64,000 nucleotides of DNA from Collybia mongolica (taxonomy: Eukaryota > Basidiomycota > Agaricomycetes > Agaricales > Clitocybaceae), in contig JAAXNY010000019.1 of assembly GCA_013420905.1 (NCBI GenBank), forward strand, positions 358,062 through 422,061, given 5' to 3'. A model generated the notes under the pieces. It did no database searches, had not been told where the DNA came from, and saw only the letters and a list, made by a program, of their open reading frames with translations. Position numbers and translations under genes: made by a program. This document shows positions 34,155 through 47,557 of this stretch, one piece after another. The number at the start of each line of letters is the position of its first letter. The first letter of the stretch is position 1.

Positions 34155-37100
34155 CAACAGTGTTGAATTGGATATGAAGGAGGAAATGGGAGCGTGCGAT
34201 CGAGATTTATCAGTTTTCATGAGTGTTTTTTTAGAGAAGATGAATGTCATTCGAAAAACACGAACCCCTATTGAAGGACGACTATGCAGTTTGAATCATT
34301 GGAGACGCCTTGGAGATGCCGAGGAGCACAAGGCTGAACATCTAAGAAGGATCGCGCCCAACCCTGACTCGTAGCCGGCGCAGTACGGTGAGAGGGTAAG
34401 GTGGTGGGAATGCAGAAGTGCTTGAACAAAATACCAGACAACGTCGACGTTGAGATCCCCTCGCCCGTCAATGTGGAGTGGGCACTTCATTGCTTTTTAG
34501 TGAGAGTTCTAGGGACTCAACGTTCTTCATAGAGAAAATCGCCCTTGAAGCTCTTCAACATCCCCACCGCAGGCGCCAAACGCCCTACACAGCTGTTTGA
34601 GCATATTTATTATGTCTCGAGTAAGACATGTCCTAATTCCTGAGCGATATCAGCATTACTTGGAGTAAACGCGCAGGTTCTGAGCTTTTATACTGGAAAC
34701 ACTGAGTACCTGTGGCGAATTTGTAAGTTTAAAAAACACCAGATGTTCATACCTCATCGCGAAAACAACAAGTCCACAAGAGAGAGTGAGCGACATGTTT
34801 CGCATGCTCTCACATAGTCGTACCCTCACCGCCCTCGGCATCACCTTCACTGGCAATCTCTCATCTTCCATTCAAGGGCAAAAACAATCACCTGTTGCGC
34901 ATATCGAAATTTGAACAAGTCCTAAAAATTCTGATCAGCGCGGTATAAACAGTAATATTTCGGGATTGAGGACACCTATTGTCGAGACTAGAGGCGCAAG
35001 TTCGCTTGAAAAGCTTCGAACTCGATAATAGTTGAAGGACATGGCAGTCAGCACAGAGGACGGGAACGTGGGTACCAAACTGAACGATCATGTGATCACG
35101 GTAACGCCGCACATGACGAAATTTCAACCAACGCGATTACAACGGAGCTTTCTAACACGCATAAAGTGAATCTTAGTTGGTGAGTGAGTTGGGTTCTGAA
35201 CCACCTGAATGTTGATTTTTCATTTCTATACTCCCTTTCCCAGGCACCCGCTACCGTCTCAATCACGAAAACTCCATGAGAACGGGCGGGACGTTCAATG
35301 TATGTCTAAACTGCTCCCAGACGCGAAGCAAAAGCGGACCGAGGTTTCAACGAATGTGAAATATGGGTACGCCTTTATCGTTTATGCCATGACTTCAAAC
35401 AAAACAAGATACAAATGACTGACACAGACGAATGAGGACACCTCTTTCCTTCTTCCTGTCGTCCCGTGCACTGTGTACAGTCTGTCATGTGCAATGGATC
35501 GCGTCGCCAACCCTCATATCCTACTTCAACTATCCTCGACAATCCAGAAAATCCATGCGAATGCATCCACTGCTCCCGAGGCCAATGTCGTTCAAAGCTA
35601 CATGACACTGCGCAGCCTAGCAGCAGGAACGAATCAACCCCACATGTAGGCCTCAACTTCCTTATAACCAAAAAGGAAATTATATGCTATCCATAATTCG
35701 AACCGCATGAGGTGCGCCCTCATGCACCCTCACCTATACACCCACCCCTCACTGCACAACAGCTCCTATTCCTCCCACGAATATCCATCCCGCCTGCCCC
35801 GGTCCACGCCGCTGAGGACCCTTAAAACCACTCTTACCGCGAGGGACGGTGGCGCCTCCCATGCGACCCAGTCCTGTTGGGAAGCTACATCCGGCGGAAC
35901 CATAACGTCGCTCTGGAGTGATAATGAGGTGTTGAAACATCAGCACCTTGTCATTTCTTACAACATCCCGGTACTCGCTATTACAAAATGCCCGTTAATT
36001 ATTGAAATCCACGTCCAGATGACTTTATATGCCTACACTCCCCTCCAGCTCTCAGAGACGGTCCTCCTGGGTGTGTCACTTCGTGGTTACCAGACCCAAT
36101 GAACACATAAGATAATTTGGAAGATATGGGATGCGATAGAAGCTATTCACGATGATTTCCCCAGTACGGTACGTAGTTCCGCCTGACAATTTAGTTACCC
36201 ATTTAGCCGTGATGCTTTCAGATGCGTGGCGTGATGTCACTGATAGTTGGGCGGGACCACTCTCATGCGTTCATCCAGCGCCATTCTTTCTGACGCTCGT
36301 AACAAATTTACATCATCCCACCATCTCCGACATTACCAGGCGCCCCAAACATATTTCCCTTGAATTCACACCCAACAAGCGCGTACACCAGCTTCTCGCT
36401 AAAACCTAACCACCACGCGAAGGTACTCACCCACCTCTAGCCGATTTCCGTGACCAATCCATTCATTCTCGATAGACGGTATACTTACTCACTCGATAAA
36501 TGCGACGTCTGTTGTGGTTGGGTTAAAGCTGGACTTTTGGTAGCACGCCCACTCGCTCAGTTAGTGGCCGTGATAGTAGCTCCCAACGCGACGGGCAGGT
36601 CGGCTGGCGGGCCCTTGCGTTTCGCACGCGCACTCATGGTCTGTTTGACCTATCGCCGGTCACCCGTGGTTTGAAGGTATGGTATTCACCCAGGGGTAGC
36701 CGAAAATTCATGTCGTTCATATTTCTAACCCAGTCTTTTCATTACCTATATGGACACGCCAGCATTGTTCAACGGTAAAACTTTGGAAGCCCTCTCCCAA
36801 GAACGTCACCACGGTACTAGGTCAGTGTTCCAGCGGAACGAGACTATGGCCACGACATGACCCATTCACTCCCCGGCCCGCTCCCCACGGCTATAGATGT
36901 CACACGGGCGACTCAACGCTATCGCACGATTAAAATTCGCCAGAGATCCAAATGGCTGGCGAGCCAATTGGACCCATGCTATACTTCGCCAAAATGATGG
37001 TGGGCACGATAACGACAGGATTGAGTTGAGGATTGTGGGTTAGTTCCTTTCCCCGTTCTGTGTTTCTGACTCGGTTGCCATGCTGGACTTTATTGAAAGA

Positions 37101-37345
37101 AAAAGCCTATGCATAGGTATCTTTCTTCTAGTCCACGCACGAATGGAGAACCGAAAGACTATTTCATAGGTCCTAACTTATAACATGGTGTGTATTTTTC
37201 TTGCTTGAGAGGACGAGTGTTGGCCCAATTGCGGCAGATTACAACTGTTTTTTTCTTACAATCACGCCTAAATACAAGACAAAGCCCTCAGACTCAAATG
37301 TAACTCGATATATAATGTTGCAGATGATGTGCGACGATAGTGCTA
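34155..37345. other. Intergenic, no supportable gene
   Basis: 3.2 kb between the convergent F-box genes. Several short open frames exist on both strands (for example 131 codons at 35707-36102), with no recognised domain, so none is annotated. Confidence 0.5.
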
Positions 37346-38958
37346 TCACTGTACACAGCAACAGCAGGAACGCACCATTACTCCATCGTCTCCTAATCCG
37401 GCGGCCCACACAGAGCCGATATCAGAACAATCGCTACCCTTCTCTTCTTCATCTACTAGACGTATGTCAATGTTTTCAAGATTCTGTACCGTTATATCAA
37501 CTCCCGCTTCCTTGTAATTCACATAATCGTTTATAAAGCGCATGCGCACAGATGGAAATTCATCGCCGTCGCAACATGTGACGTTGATAGTGTGTGGAAA
37601 TTGGCTCGCCGTGTATTTGCGAGTAATGTGATCATCAAGCAGATCGAAGAGGACGGATAATCCATCAGGTTCAACTCTCCAACTAACACTTTTCAGCTGC
37701 GTGAGCGAACCGTGAACCATTCGGAGAAGTTCTGGGGAGGCGACGTATCCTGATACGAACGTTTCAAGGTTTGATATTTTCTGCAAAAGGCCCGTGATGT
37801 CGGGGTGAGGCGGTTCGGGGTCTGGAATGCGCCCGAGATTGTATGAAACCGAAAAAGAGTGGAGAGAGCATTCGGACCGATTAATGAGAGAGATTATCGC
37901 AGGTGGAAAGGTAGGTCCGAGCCCAACCGGGGAACTCGCACAATTTGAAATGGCGAAGGTAGTTAAAGATGGTAGGAAAAGGGGTGCTAAAAATACATTC
38001 CAGTCGAGGGTAAAGCGAGATGCGAGAATAATGTGCTTGATTGGTGACCTAATATCCCCCGCAAATTGAGGGCTAGAAATTCCTGTAACCTCCTCGGAAA
38101 TAGAAAATTTCGCGGCGACAATGGAGGAGCACTGTCGAAGCAGATGGTGTACAACATTAGGAGAAACTGTGCGACCTGTTAGTTCGAGACATGTTAACTG
38201 TGGAAGTGGAAAACAGAGGAGATATGGGGCGATTGAGATGTGACCTTCAATTATTAGCGTTCGAAGGCTTGGCAAATCTGGACGAAGGTGATTAGTGGAA
38301 AGGCGGGATGTAGACAGTCGAACATTAGAGCCGAAATTGGATATGGACAGCTCCACCAAATGAGGTAGCGACCTGGGCTTCAATTCTAAGAGTGTACACA
38401 ACGGATTATGGGACGAGGAGGAGATTTTTAGGACGCGGAACCTGCGACTGAACGAATTGATAAGGTTGGAGATTCCGGACGGAGTATAGGAGGACTGATG
38501 GATCAATAAAGAAATTATTGCAGTTGTGCGAGCGAAGATGTCGCTCAAAATCGTCCAAACAAGTGTTTCGTGTTGTTGGGAATCCCGTGAACCCAACTCG
38601 ACGATTTGGATGGTACTCCAAATATCTGGGGAGCTCCAGAGTGCTTCCCGCCACCTACGGCAAACGTGTCCCAAGGTCCAAGGGTAGAGATTGCGCCGCG
38701 GCGGTAGGTACACTACAGGTGACCCGGCCAGGCTATAATTGGTAAAGATTTTGTGAAGGACTTTTGTAGGGAGGGAAAGGACTGGCGAGTCGTGAGTAAC
38801 TGCGTTAGTTGTGGGTTGAAGGTTTCCATCTGTGTCGATGACTTAAAGTCTGATGCATTGGCCTGTGAACTTTAAATCATACCAGGTTGATCAGAAGGTA
38901 AAGAAGCCTTTAGAAGCACATTCTTCGGGTAAGTGATGGTGGATCCAGAGTTTGGCAT
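37346..38958 (-). CDS. F-box/LRR-like protein, intact
   Basis: Two exons on the minus strand: 38958-38883 (start MPNSGSTITYPKNVLLKA) and 38829-37346, joined in phase, giving 519 residues. The F-box lies at about residues 45-100: PVLSLPTKVLHKIFTNYSL and then WTLGHVCRRWREALWSSPD. The following ~380 residues are leucine-rich with recurring L-x-x-L strands (LPSLRTLIIEGHI, LPQLTCLELTGR, LPSLTTFAISNC, ISNLETFVSGY), ending in an acidic stretch and a Cys-rich tail (RSCCCCVQ). The protein probably acts as the substrate adaptor of an SCF ubiquitin ligase. Such genes are greatly expanded in agaricomycetes and mostly uncharacterised. It points towards the damaged relative at 32778-34154, and the two are convergent. 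Confidence 0.88.
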
Positions 38959-41900
38959 TGACTAATAGTTGCGAGTAGAGTGTCTGGACCGCCTAGTAGT
39001 GGGGGTGGAGAGACATCTATAGGCTATCAAAGCGACGAGGCTACATATAATATAAAGCCTGGAAACCTCACAACCCGCCTTTTGGTACCCCATGACAGAT
39101 GGAGCGCATGTACGCTGAGCAAGGATAGCTACTTGTCACACATTGACAGCGATCCATCAACACCAAATCGTCCTATCATCCCATGCCATCAGTGGGCGCT
39201 GAGGCAGCGACCCGTGGCCATTTCGAGTAATACGAAGCTCTTACCAGTTTCTTCCGGCGCCCATGCAGGTATTCATGGCTCGCATCGTGAACTGCGACGT
39301 TTAGTTGGATATCACGAAAGTTCAGCAAGAAAATTTGTATACTGTCTATAGGTCGCTAGAAAGTATTTCTGGCGCAGCCATTTGTTACATCAAGCGACCT
39401 CCTGGATTTAAAGATATAACATGTATTGAGTAGATAGGCAATGGTGATGACTTGCGAGATGATCAAGATTATGACTAAATCCACACCTTTTTGTATATAT
39501 AGGATGAAACTTGGAGAGGCTCATGCTGGCCAATATGGCTACCTGAATTGTATAGATGTCACTAACAAAAGAATTGACACCGAGGTGCCACTTATTACTT
39601 GGTGTCAGAGGTTATCGCATCATGTGTGGTGTCGTACCGGTGGACCGTGGAGCTTGGGGGACGGAACACTGACGCTGGACAAGGGTTAGGTAGCGCCACG
39701 AGTCAGATAGCGGCTTAAAAGCTGTATTGGTAGCAATTGTAACCACGGTTGTCGTCGATGGGCTCTGCTCAAACGGATTGACCGTTATGATGAACCTCGG
39801 ATCATCTGTTCGACAAATTGTCGGAAAACCAAACATAAACAAAGTTGTACTTGAGCACCCATGCATGCGCGCCTATCCTACACTCCACTCACTATTCTGT
39901 CCTTTCAGAAAGGCTCTTACGATGGCCTGACTTTCGTCCGTTGTAAGAGAAGGAATTTATAAAAATTGTTACTTTGAATTTTTTGGTTAGACTTGTTGTG
40001 GCCGAGATATGGGCGTTCCGAAAGTTCTGACGAAACACCGTTTCAGACGCCCCATTTGACTCTCTCACTCCACTGATTTCGTTTTCAGTATTAGGTTGAT
40101 AGTTTGATGGTGATGCATGTTTCGTTGACGTCAATCATCAGATTCACCCAGAGTTTGAAGGTCGAAGGTGCTTGTCTGACCCTGGTACATGTCTTGGGGA
40201 CGATCGTAAATGTGGAATAGCAATTTCGGATCGTTGAGTAGTGGGATGACAGGGGCTAATCATCCGTGAAGCCTTTCGTGAATGTTGTGGAAATCTTGTA
40301 GGCAGAATTCATGTAGGTTCTTCTCCTTCGTCCTGACGAATGCCTCCTTAACATACGACATCCGATCCTTCGTGAAGTCAGCCTTGTATTGAATCACCCA
40401 AGCCCAGGCCGCGAATCTGAACGCCTGCGAGAGCCCCTGCCGCAGCGTTCCAACATTCTATCTGACGATTTCGGTGGGCGAGCAAGCCAGCGGCCTATCG
40501 TACGATCAGCAGGTACCTGAGGCGGCGCGTCTCTGTCGGCATTCTTGGAAGTAGTTATTCGTGTTCAGAATTTGGCGTCCGTTGACTTCCATGAGGACTG
40601 ACAGCCTCCACCTGGATCGGCAGATTGCCACCACATCAACGTCTACCAAATGAATAGCGTTAACTTGGGCCGTTTCAGTCGTAGTTACGATCAAACCATC
40701 GCGTGCTATTGGTCGCTTGTACGTTGTGGATCTGATCGTCCTTTGTTTCCCTTCTGAGCTCTCACTCTGCCAGTACCGCTACCGCTACCTTAGCTGACAT
40801 TTCCGCCTGTGGATCACCTGTCGAAACTTGACACGAAAAGCCTCTCGAACGCCGCTTCTCGTTGAGACCTACGAGGCCATCTGCCGAGTGATGAGTACGT
40901 GCCGACACTGAGCGACCTTTTCGAAAGGAAGAGCGTAGAACGAAGCTTTCGAGGAAACTATCGGCATTTGGGGCCCTCGTTTCCCTGCCTTGGCTCCTAG
41001 GTTTAAGGGTAAACGAGAAGCAGGCACTGGCAAAGAGGGCGGTTTTCACCCTGCGGGCCATGTGGCGCCTGACCACACGATCCATGGGAGTCACGAGAAT
41101 TGACACAAGATGGGTTGAGGATGACGCATCGCCATTTCATGACGATTATTCAACTGTTCTTCATAGCAATGAAAGGAGTCCTCTTTAATTCCGGTTGGAG
41201 AGTTCAAAGGCGAGCTATAGTCCTCGCGCAACTGCCAAATCGAAGGTAGATTTTTCTGGAAATTGACATTGCGCATCTCCTTAAACTAGCTCTGCCAAAC
41301 CTTTTATCATTAAACCCATCGGAAATCTACAGGCTCTGATTCGTCTGGCGGCGATTGTTCGCCCACCCGAGATACCCGAATGGAAATCGGGAAAAGGTCG
41401 CCTCGACAACATATATTTCGGAATCCTTCGACATCAGCTATACCAGATCAAGGTCGATTGCGCGGCTGTTTCGAAACCGACATTCCTGCCAGGTACCTCG
41501 CATAACTCGTACGTTTCATGACCCAAGTTTTCAAACATCATCAGACGAGACGACGGTATGGCCCGCTGTAGCCTGACGCTCTTGCGAGGCGAATGTCGTG
41601 GCAAAAACATCGGCAGAAATAGCGACGAACATAGATTCATCGGAAGTGATGGCTTTAGGCGCTGAGTCAACCCTCCTATCCCAGGTACGCCATGTTCGAC
41701 TTAAGTTATGTACCCCTGGTTACGGTATCAAATAAAGCAAGGGTGATTAGCTGTTAGCACTCACAGAAAAAGCAAGAGCCTCCATTTCATACGTCGCGCC
41801 CAACATACCTCTGAGGTAAAAAAGTACAGCTCCTTACTTATGGAAAATGCGGTAGTTACTTGTCATGAAAAATGGATATGCCGGACGCTGGGCCGGGTAC

Positions 41901-43071
41901 GGAGCGGATTCGTCGCTCCGACGACGTTGTAAGTTGTACTGTTTGCATTTACAGATGGAAGACGGTGGCACTGGATGAGAAAGTGGTCAGTCATTGTGAC
42001 ATATTGTGGGTACCGGACTTTGGGAACGTGGTAACCCACTTGGGTGCTTTTCACGCGCCATAACGGCCCGTAGGAACCGTCGAGTGAGTGATTAATAACG
42101 GGCGAACGGCAATTCGTACCGTAAGTGTAGACAGCGAGTGTATTCTAACTTGACATGACGGATTGGACCGAAGTGGTGTTATCTGATGGTTTTGAAGGAA
42201 TGATAAAACTTGGAGGTGCGTAGAACGTCTCGACTGCGGGGCGAACGCATCCGTAATCGGCTAATTTCGTGATAGTGGTGGACGGTGGCTGTGAGTAATA
42301 TTATTGGTGCATCATGATCTCGAGCACGCGATAATGATATGAAAGGCGCTCACGAACCAAGGTCAGTCAGGTGACGGTACCAGTAGGTGCCGGGTATAGA
42401 TATTTTTGTCCCACCGGTCTCCACGCGATTGTGGCTTTACTGATATGCTGGCGGGCCTTGAGGGAGGAAAGAACGAGCCGATCATGTGAGTAGAGCACGT
42501 TGTAGTGGCGCTGGTGTCAACAGTCAGGAGAGATATCATGTTGTTGATGAATCCTTGACAGACGAAGATGAGAACGTGAAGAGGTGGAAGGTGCTATTTG
42601 ATAAGATGCTGTTGAAGGCTACCAAGTTGAGAGAGAAACCGCAATCTGATCAAAAACATTGTTTAGTAATGACAGAGAATTCGTCAGTCTCGGTTACGCC
42701 AAGGCGAGGCCGAGGTCGTTTCGTTATAATAGTGAGTCTAGAAACCGAAGTTCAGTAGCTTTTAGCAACAAGACATGTATAATAGCTTAGAGCATTGACG
42801 CCGTTAGGCCATTTGTAAGGTTGACGGCGTTTCGAAGAGAATAAAGGAATCAGAGGAAGACAGGGCCAACGGTAACAAAAGCAGTGTGGCATGAGTCAGC
42901 CACCGGATGTAAACAGGGATAAACAACCGCTTGCCCTCCCGCCCACTGTTGTCAGCGTTGCTCATCTACCACCACCTCCTCGTTTCTTTCTTTTCGTTTC
43001 ATTTCAGAGTCTTTGATAGCTAGAGGCCTTAGAGCTCTCAGCGTTTAGTCGGCGGAACCACCGTTCTCACA
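38959..43071. other. Gene-poor stretch, nothing supportable
   Basis: 4.1 kb with only short open frames on both strands. Minus-strand frames at 40506-40694 and 40762-41106 and a ~60-residue fragment around 40.25-40.45 kb read like protein (for example FRFAAWAWVIQYKADFTKDR) but match nothing I recognise and cannot be joined. The last ~200 bases before 43072 contain pyrimidine-rich sequence fitting the Mub1 promoter. Confidence 0.45.
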
Positions 43072-46000
43072 ATGCGCGAATCAAATTTCGCATTTCCAAC
43101 CCAAAACAAGGCATGCGTCTGTATAACGTCGCAACTCTACGACCGGCGGGGTAAGTAGCCCTAATAGCCTCATGTTTTCCACTAAAATATTGTTTTACAG
43201 CTTTAGATACTACATCGGCGCTGCCGTTGTTCAACTCGTTGACCCACTTGACGTACCTCACCTCCACCTCGCCCCGCATCCGCGAAATCATGACCATGGA
43301 CGGTGGACTTGAGCGGCTTGTACGATTGCTTCATGATTTCTGTATGTGTCCACCGCCGCCAGAAAATGCCGCCCTCCTCTACGGCCTCACCCCCCCTAAC
43401 TCCCGCCCCCCACGGCTCACCCCCACGCTCAACCCAACCTCGTTCGACAAGCAAGCAGCGTATCGCTTCTCGCTAGCGTTCCAATGTGTCGTCAACATCG
43501 GCGTTAGGGGCTCGGAACCCATTCGGAGCCGTGTGGTGCAGGCTGGGACGCTGGATGTGGTCGGATGCATTTTGGAGGCGTGGCTAGCAAATAAGGGGTT
43601 TGCGGTGGGACCGAGTTCGAGCGCGACGGGCATACCCAGGGAGACGAGGGAGCAGCGGCAGGCGCGGCGGGAGGCCCATATACAACAGAGAAATAGAGAA
43701 CAGGCGGCGTTGCTCGCGAGGGAGCTGCAACGCCAGATCTCCATCGAACAACACGTTCGACAAGAGGTACGTTTCTTTTTGTTCGTCCTTTTTTCGATAT
43801 TATCGTTTAAGCTGACTACGTATAGGATGTTTCTATGGACCTCTCACCTAGTCCGAGCAGTACTATCTCCGCTGGCGCCTCAACGACCACGAGTGACACT
43901 GAGATGTCAACCGACGCCTCAACAGCTGCCACACCTGTCGAATCGGGTACACCTACGGGGTCCGTAGTGATCCCCAGCCGCGATCGTAGCGGCACCATTA
44001 TTGCTCGTCCCGTATGGGACCCAACTCCACCAACTGACCCCGAGGCCCACCATGATCGTCCTTCCCCATCACCATCCACCGACACTTCACGCCCAGACAC
44101 AGAAACCGAGGACGACGGGGATATCGACATGGATCGCAGCCGCCACATCTCCGCGTCCCCTTCTCCTGAGCGTCACCCCCAACCGCGCGCCCATGGCCGT
44201 TTGTCACTTAGTAGACGAGCCGTTGGGATCGTGTCCGATGATCCACCAACGGGCGAAGTTGGGGCTATGGAGTTGGGTGCGGATGCCCACATCATTATCA
44301 ACGAAGCAGGGGGCGTTGGTGACGGAGGGGGTGTGGAGGACGGAATCGTCTCTCTTGAACCGAACGACGATTTCGCGATGGGTGCACCACCAGGAGCACC
44401 TGGAGCCATCGACGAAGGTACCACCCCCCGCGGACTGAACCTCGAACCGGGGAGGAGGCGGAATACGGCGGCTGGTGAAGCCCCGGATGTCACCCCTCGT
44501 GCGGGTGTGATTAGCCTGCCCATGACGGGTGGGGCGACTATTGGAGGGGCGGCGAGTCGGAATGTGCCTGCGGGGCACCATCATCACCATCGAGGCACCA
44601 CCGCCCGAACGAGGACGCACGTCGACGTGGTGGGCATGGACAGGCCTTCGAGGACGAGTAGCAGCGGCACGCACCACGCCCGGGATGTGGATGTTGGGCC
44701 TTACCGGGACGAGGACGTGCTGCTGAGCCTGCAGCTCCTCGCATATCTCAGCAAGTACCCCCACGTCCGGCAGGCGTTCTATAAGCCTCGGGTGACGTTC
44801 CATCCCGCCAGCATCGACCTTCCTGGTGCGAGATATGGGTCGGGTGCAGGAGAGAGGGCAAAGGAGAAGGAACGAGAGCGGGAAAGGGGCGGGATGGGTG
44901 TTGGAGCGGCAAAAGAAGCTGCACAAGAATTTTTGAAGTCGTTTGGGCCGGGCGCGGGGCGGGGAAAAGAGAAGGAGCGGGATGGAAAGATGGGTGGGGC
45001 GGGACAGACAAACGTCACCGTGGCCCCTGCCGTTGCGACATCTACACCACCACGGCAAACCAACGTCTTTTCGTTGGTTGAACGTTTCACGTTCAAGCCA
45101 AGTTCGACTGAAGCCGACCTGCTGAGCCCTCCGCCCCGACTGCCCCCGGAGATTCAGTATTGGGCTGGCGTTATCATGCGCAACGCCTGTCGGAAGGACG
45201 ATAGCCGCGGGGGCATTCGTCAATGTGCCAACAGTAAGTTTTGAAATACCTTCCTCGGCCTTATTTACTAATGGAAATTCTTCTGTTAGTGCTGTGCGGG
45301 AAATGGGAGCAGTTTCCCCGGGAATTCGCCAAGTGTAGACGCTGTCGGAAGGCGAAGTATTGCGGGAAGGAATGCCAGAGCACGGCTTGGAGCGAAGGTC
45401 ATCGGTTCTGGTGCAGTGCGAAGGATGGAGACGACGACGTCACCGGGGATGCCGCCACCGTGTCCCAGCACCACATGCAAGACGGGGGTGACATCTCCAT
45501 CGCCCCCGACGAATCGATGGAGGTTATCGTGCCCGTTGGCATGACGACGGGCGGGACGGTCGTGGGTAGGACAGACAGAAGGGAACGAGAGCGGCACCAG
45601 AGGGACAGGGAGCGAGTGACGGCGGCAATGCAGAATAGGCAGCCTGCACAGTTCAGAGGGGCTCCAGGGCCGGGCGGGATGGGATCGTTCGGGGGTACGG
45701 GCGGACGGGCGGAAGGCAGCCACGGGAGAGAGCGGATTGGAGGCGTTCACTCGCCGGTGATCCCATCACCTGTGCGTACACGGGCAGACCCACGACCTCG
45801 CGTTGCTGCGCTGCACAACGTGCCGCCGCATGGGCATTATGGGAATTTGGAGACGTTCCCCGCCGATCAGGGCCGACGACGCGCCGAGACGGTAACTGGG
45901 GTCGTGGCGACTTCGGGGCCGGGTGTTCGCCCTGCGCCCATGCATTCACTCATGCACCCCCATCCGCATTCGCGCATGCAGCCGCAGCTGCAGACTTCGC

Positions 46001-46110
46001 CTGGACGGGTGTTCATTCCCGCTGGTGGGAGCGGCGCTGTGGCGGGCCCGTCGAGAAGGAGAAGGGATGATCGACCACATGGAGGGGATCATGATATGGT
46101 CCTTGGGTAG
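43072..46110 (+). CDS. MUB1: Mub1/SamB MYND-type zinc-finger protein
   Basis: Four exons (43072-43150, 43201-43766, 43826-45233, 45290-46110) give 957 residues in consistent phase. The N-terminus MRESNFAFPTQNK, then SLTHLTYLTSTSPRIREI and MDGGLERLVRLLHDFC, is the highly conserved start of the Mub1 (budding yeast) / SamB (Aspergillus) family and forms armadillo-like helices. The MYND zinc finger, split by the last intron, is near residues 685-730: CANMLCGKW, CRRCRKAKYCGKECQ and HRFWC supply the C-x2-C, C-x2-C, C-x3-C, H-x3-C ligands. Between them is a long Ser/Thr/Pro/Asp-rich disordered insert, and a Gly/Arg/His-rich tail follows. In yeast Mub1 partners the E3 ligase Ubr2 to degrade the proteasome-gene activator Rpn4; in Aspergillus SamB affects morphogenesis. 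It is the clearest core gene in the window. Confidence 0.93.
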
Positions 46111-47557
46111 AATTATGCCCTCCCACTTGTACACCTCTCGTCTTTCATGGACACCCGAATATCGACACCCACTTTTGTTGCACCACCAGAATCTATTGCT
46201 CCCGATCCATCTCATCACCCAATGGACTCAATCTACATCTCCGCTCGCCTTCACACCTCCATCTGCGCCCCCGTTTCAATACGTCTTCCAGTCCATCTAT
46301 ACTCAGTCGAGAATCCATTTGACTCTGAACAGCATCCGCCGTCTTTCTTCACATTAGCCATTTTTTTGGGCAGCAGCCTTACTTACAACAAACGAACGAA
46401 CACCCACGTAGTACATATAATCTATACAATTACCTTCACGACACCTTCATGCCCCTCTCGAAATCGATCCAATTTTGTATGAATCTCGTTTTACTATTGA
46501 AAAGTACTATATGCCGATCATGAGCGTGTAACGGCGAAAACAATGTTGTTGCAACGCATGATCAAATGATTTTATAGCCTGCGGCGGAACGTTGGACGTG
46601 GATAATATCAATGAGTCTTTGTCGACGTTGCCTTGGATGTGGTGGAGCATTACTCGTGGGCCTTGGCAATCTTTCTACGTAAACTCATGAACACTTAAAG
46701 ACGAGTTTTGTTTCTTTTCTATACCTCTGCATCTGTTTGGGAGTTACAAAGAATGACCTTCGGACCCGATTTTACTCGATTATCTACTAGCGATTGCGCA
46801 GGATCGCGACACTATACCTTTGTGGTATTCGGAATTTCGAAAACGCGTCGAAACGCGCCTGGGGCTTTGGGTCATGTGGTCGGTTCGAGCACGTGTGTTT
46901 TCAGCCCCGATTTCAGCACGGACCATCTTCATTTCGGCTCTTCCTCATCCCACATTCAATCTTCAACCCTTCTGCTTGAACTACGAGCATCACTCTCATT
47001 CTTATACCTCAACATTACCGCGTTTATAACACTCCAAAGCTGCATTAGATCTATTCAACTCATGTCAAACGTCTTCACACCGACTTATTGATGTCGACAC
47101 TCAAGACGATCAACAAATGCCATCACCAAGCAATCTGCCGCATGGATATTTATGCAAACGGTAGAGGTAAGGCTCTCGCTGATAGCTTGGGTCTTGGACA
47201 AAAAAATCTACCTCTTAGAGCCTCAGTTTGAATGATGTGTCCTTCAACGTCCTCGAGATGAGCAACTCCGTGTCGTAATACACCAGTAGCTTTGTAGGAA
47301 AATACTCGGGGCTCGCGCGACCCTGCAGGAACCTCCCATGCGCCAGAAATTTATGAGAGTTTTGGTTGCCGACCCTCTGCTGTCTGGGCATCATGAAGAT
47401 TGGCGCCAATCTCAAGCCAAGCGAAGTCCTGTACATACGATTTCTCAGGGTATATAGGTCGCGACGCGAAAATCCGCAGTTCACCGTCTGTCTTTTATCA
47501 GCGCCGAACGTCTTGACGCCTTCCTTCTTACGGGAGCCCCCACACTCTTTTTTCACG
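46111..47557. other. Intergenic, no supportable gene
   Basis: 1.45 kb holding the likely 3' untranslated region of MUB1 and the promoter of the GH79 gene. A 127-codon frame at 46708-47091 is low-complexity and has no recognised domain. Confidence 0.5.

Noticed and set aside
40240..41106. Possible retroelement relic on the minus strand
   Set aside because: Some stretches read like protein, but no reverse transcriptase, integrase or protease motif and no long terminal repeats were found.
44204..45223. 339-codon open frame on the minus strand
   Set aside because: It is the antisense of the GC-rich disordered part of MUB1; composition is skewed and no domain is visible.
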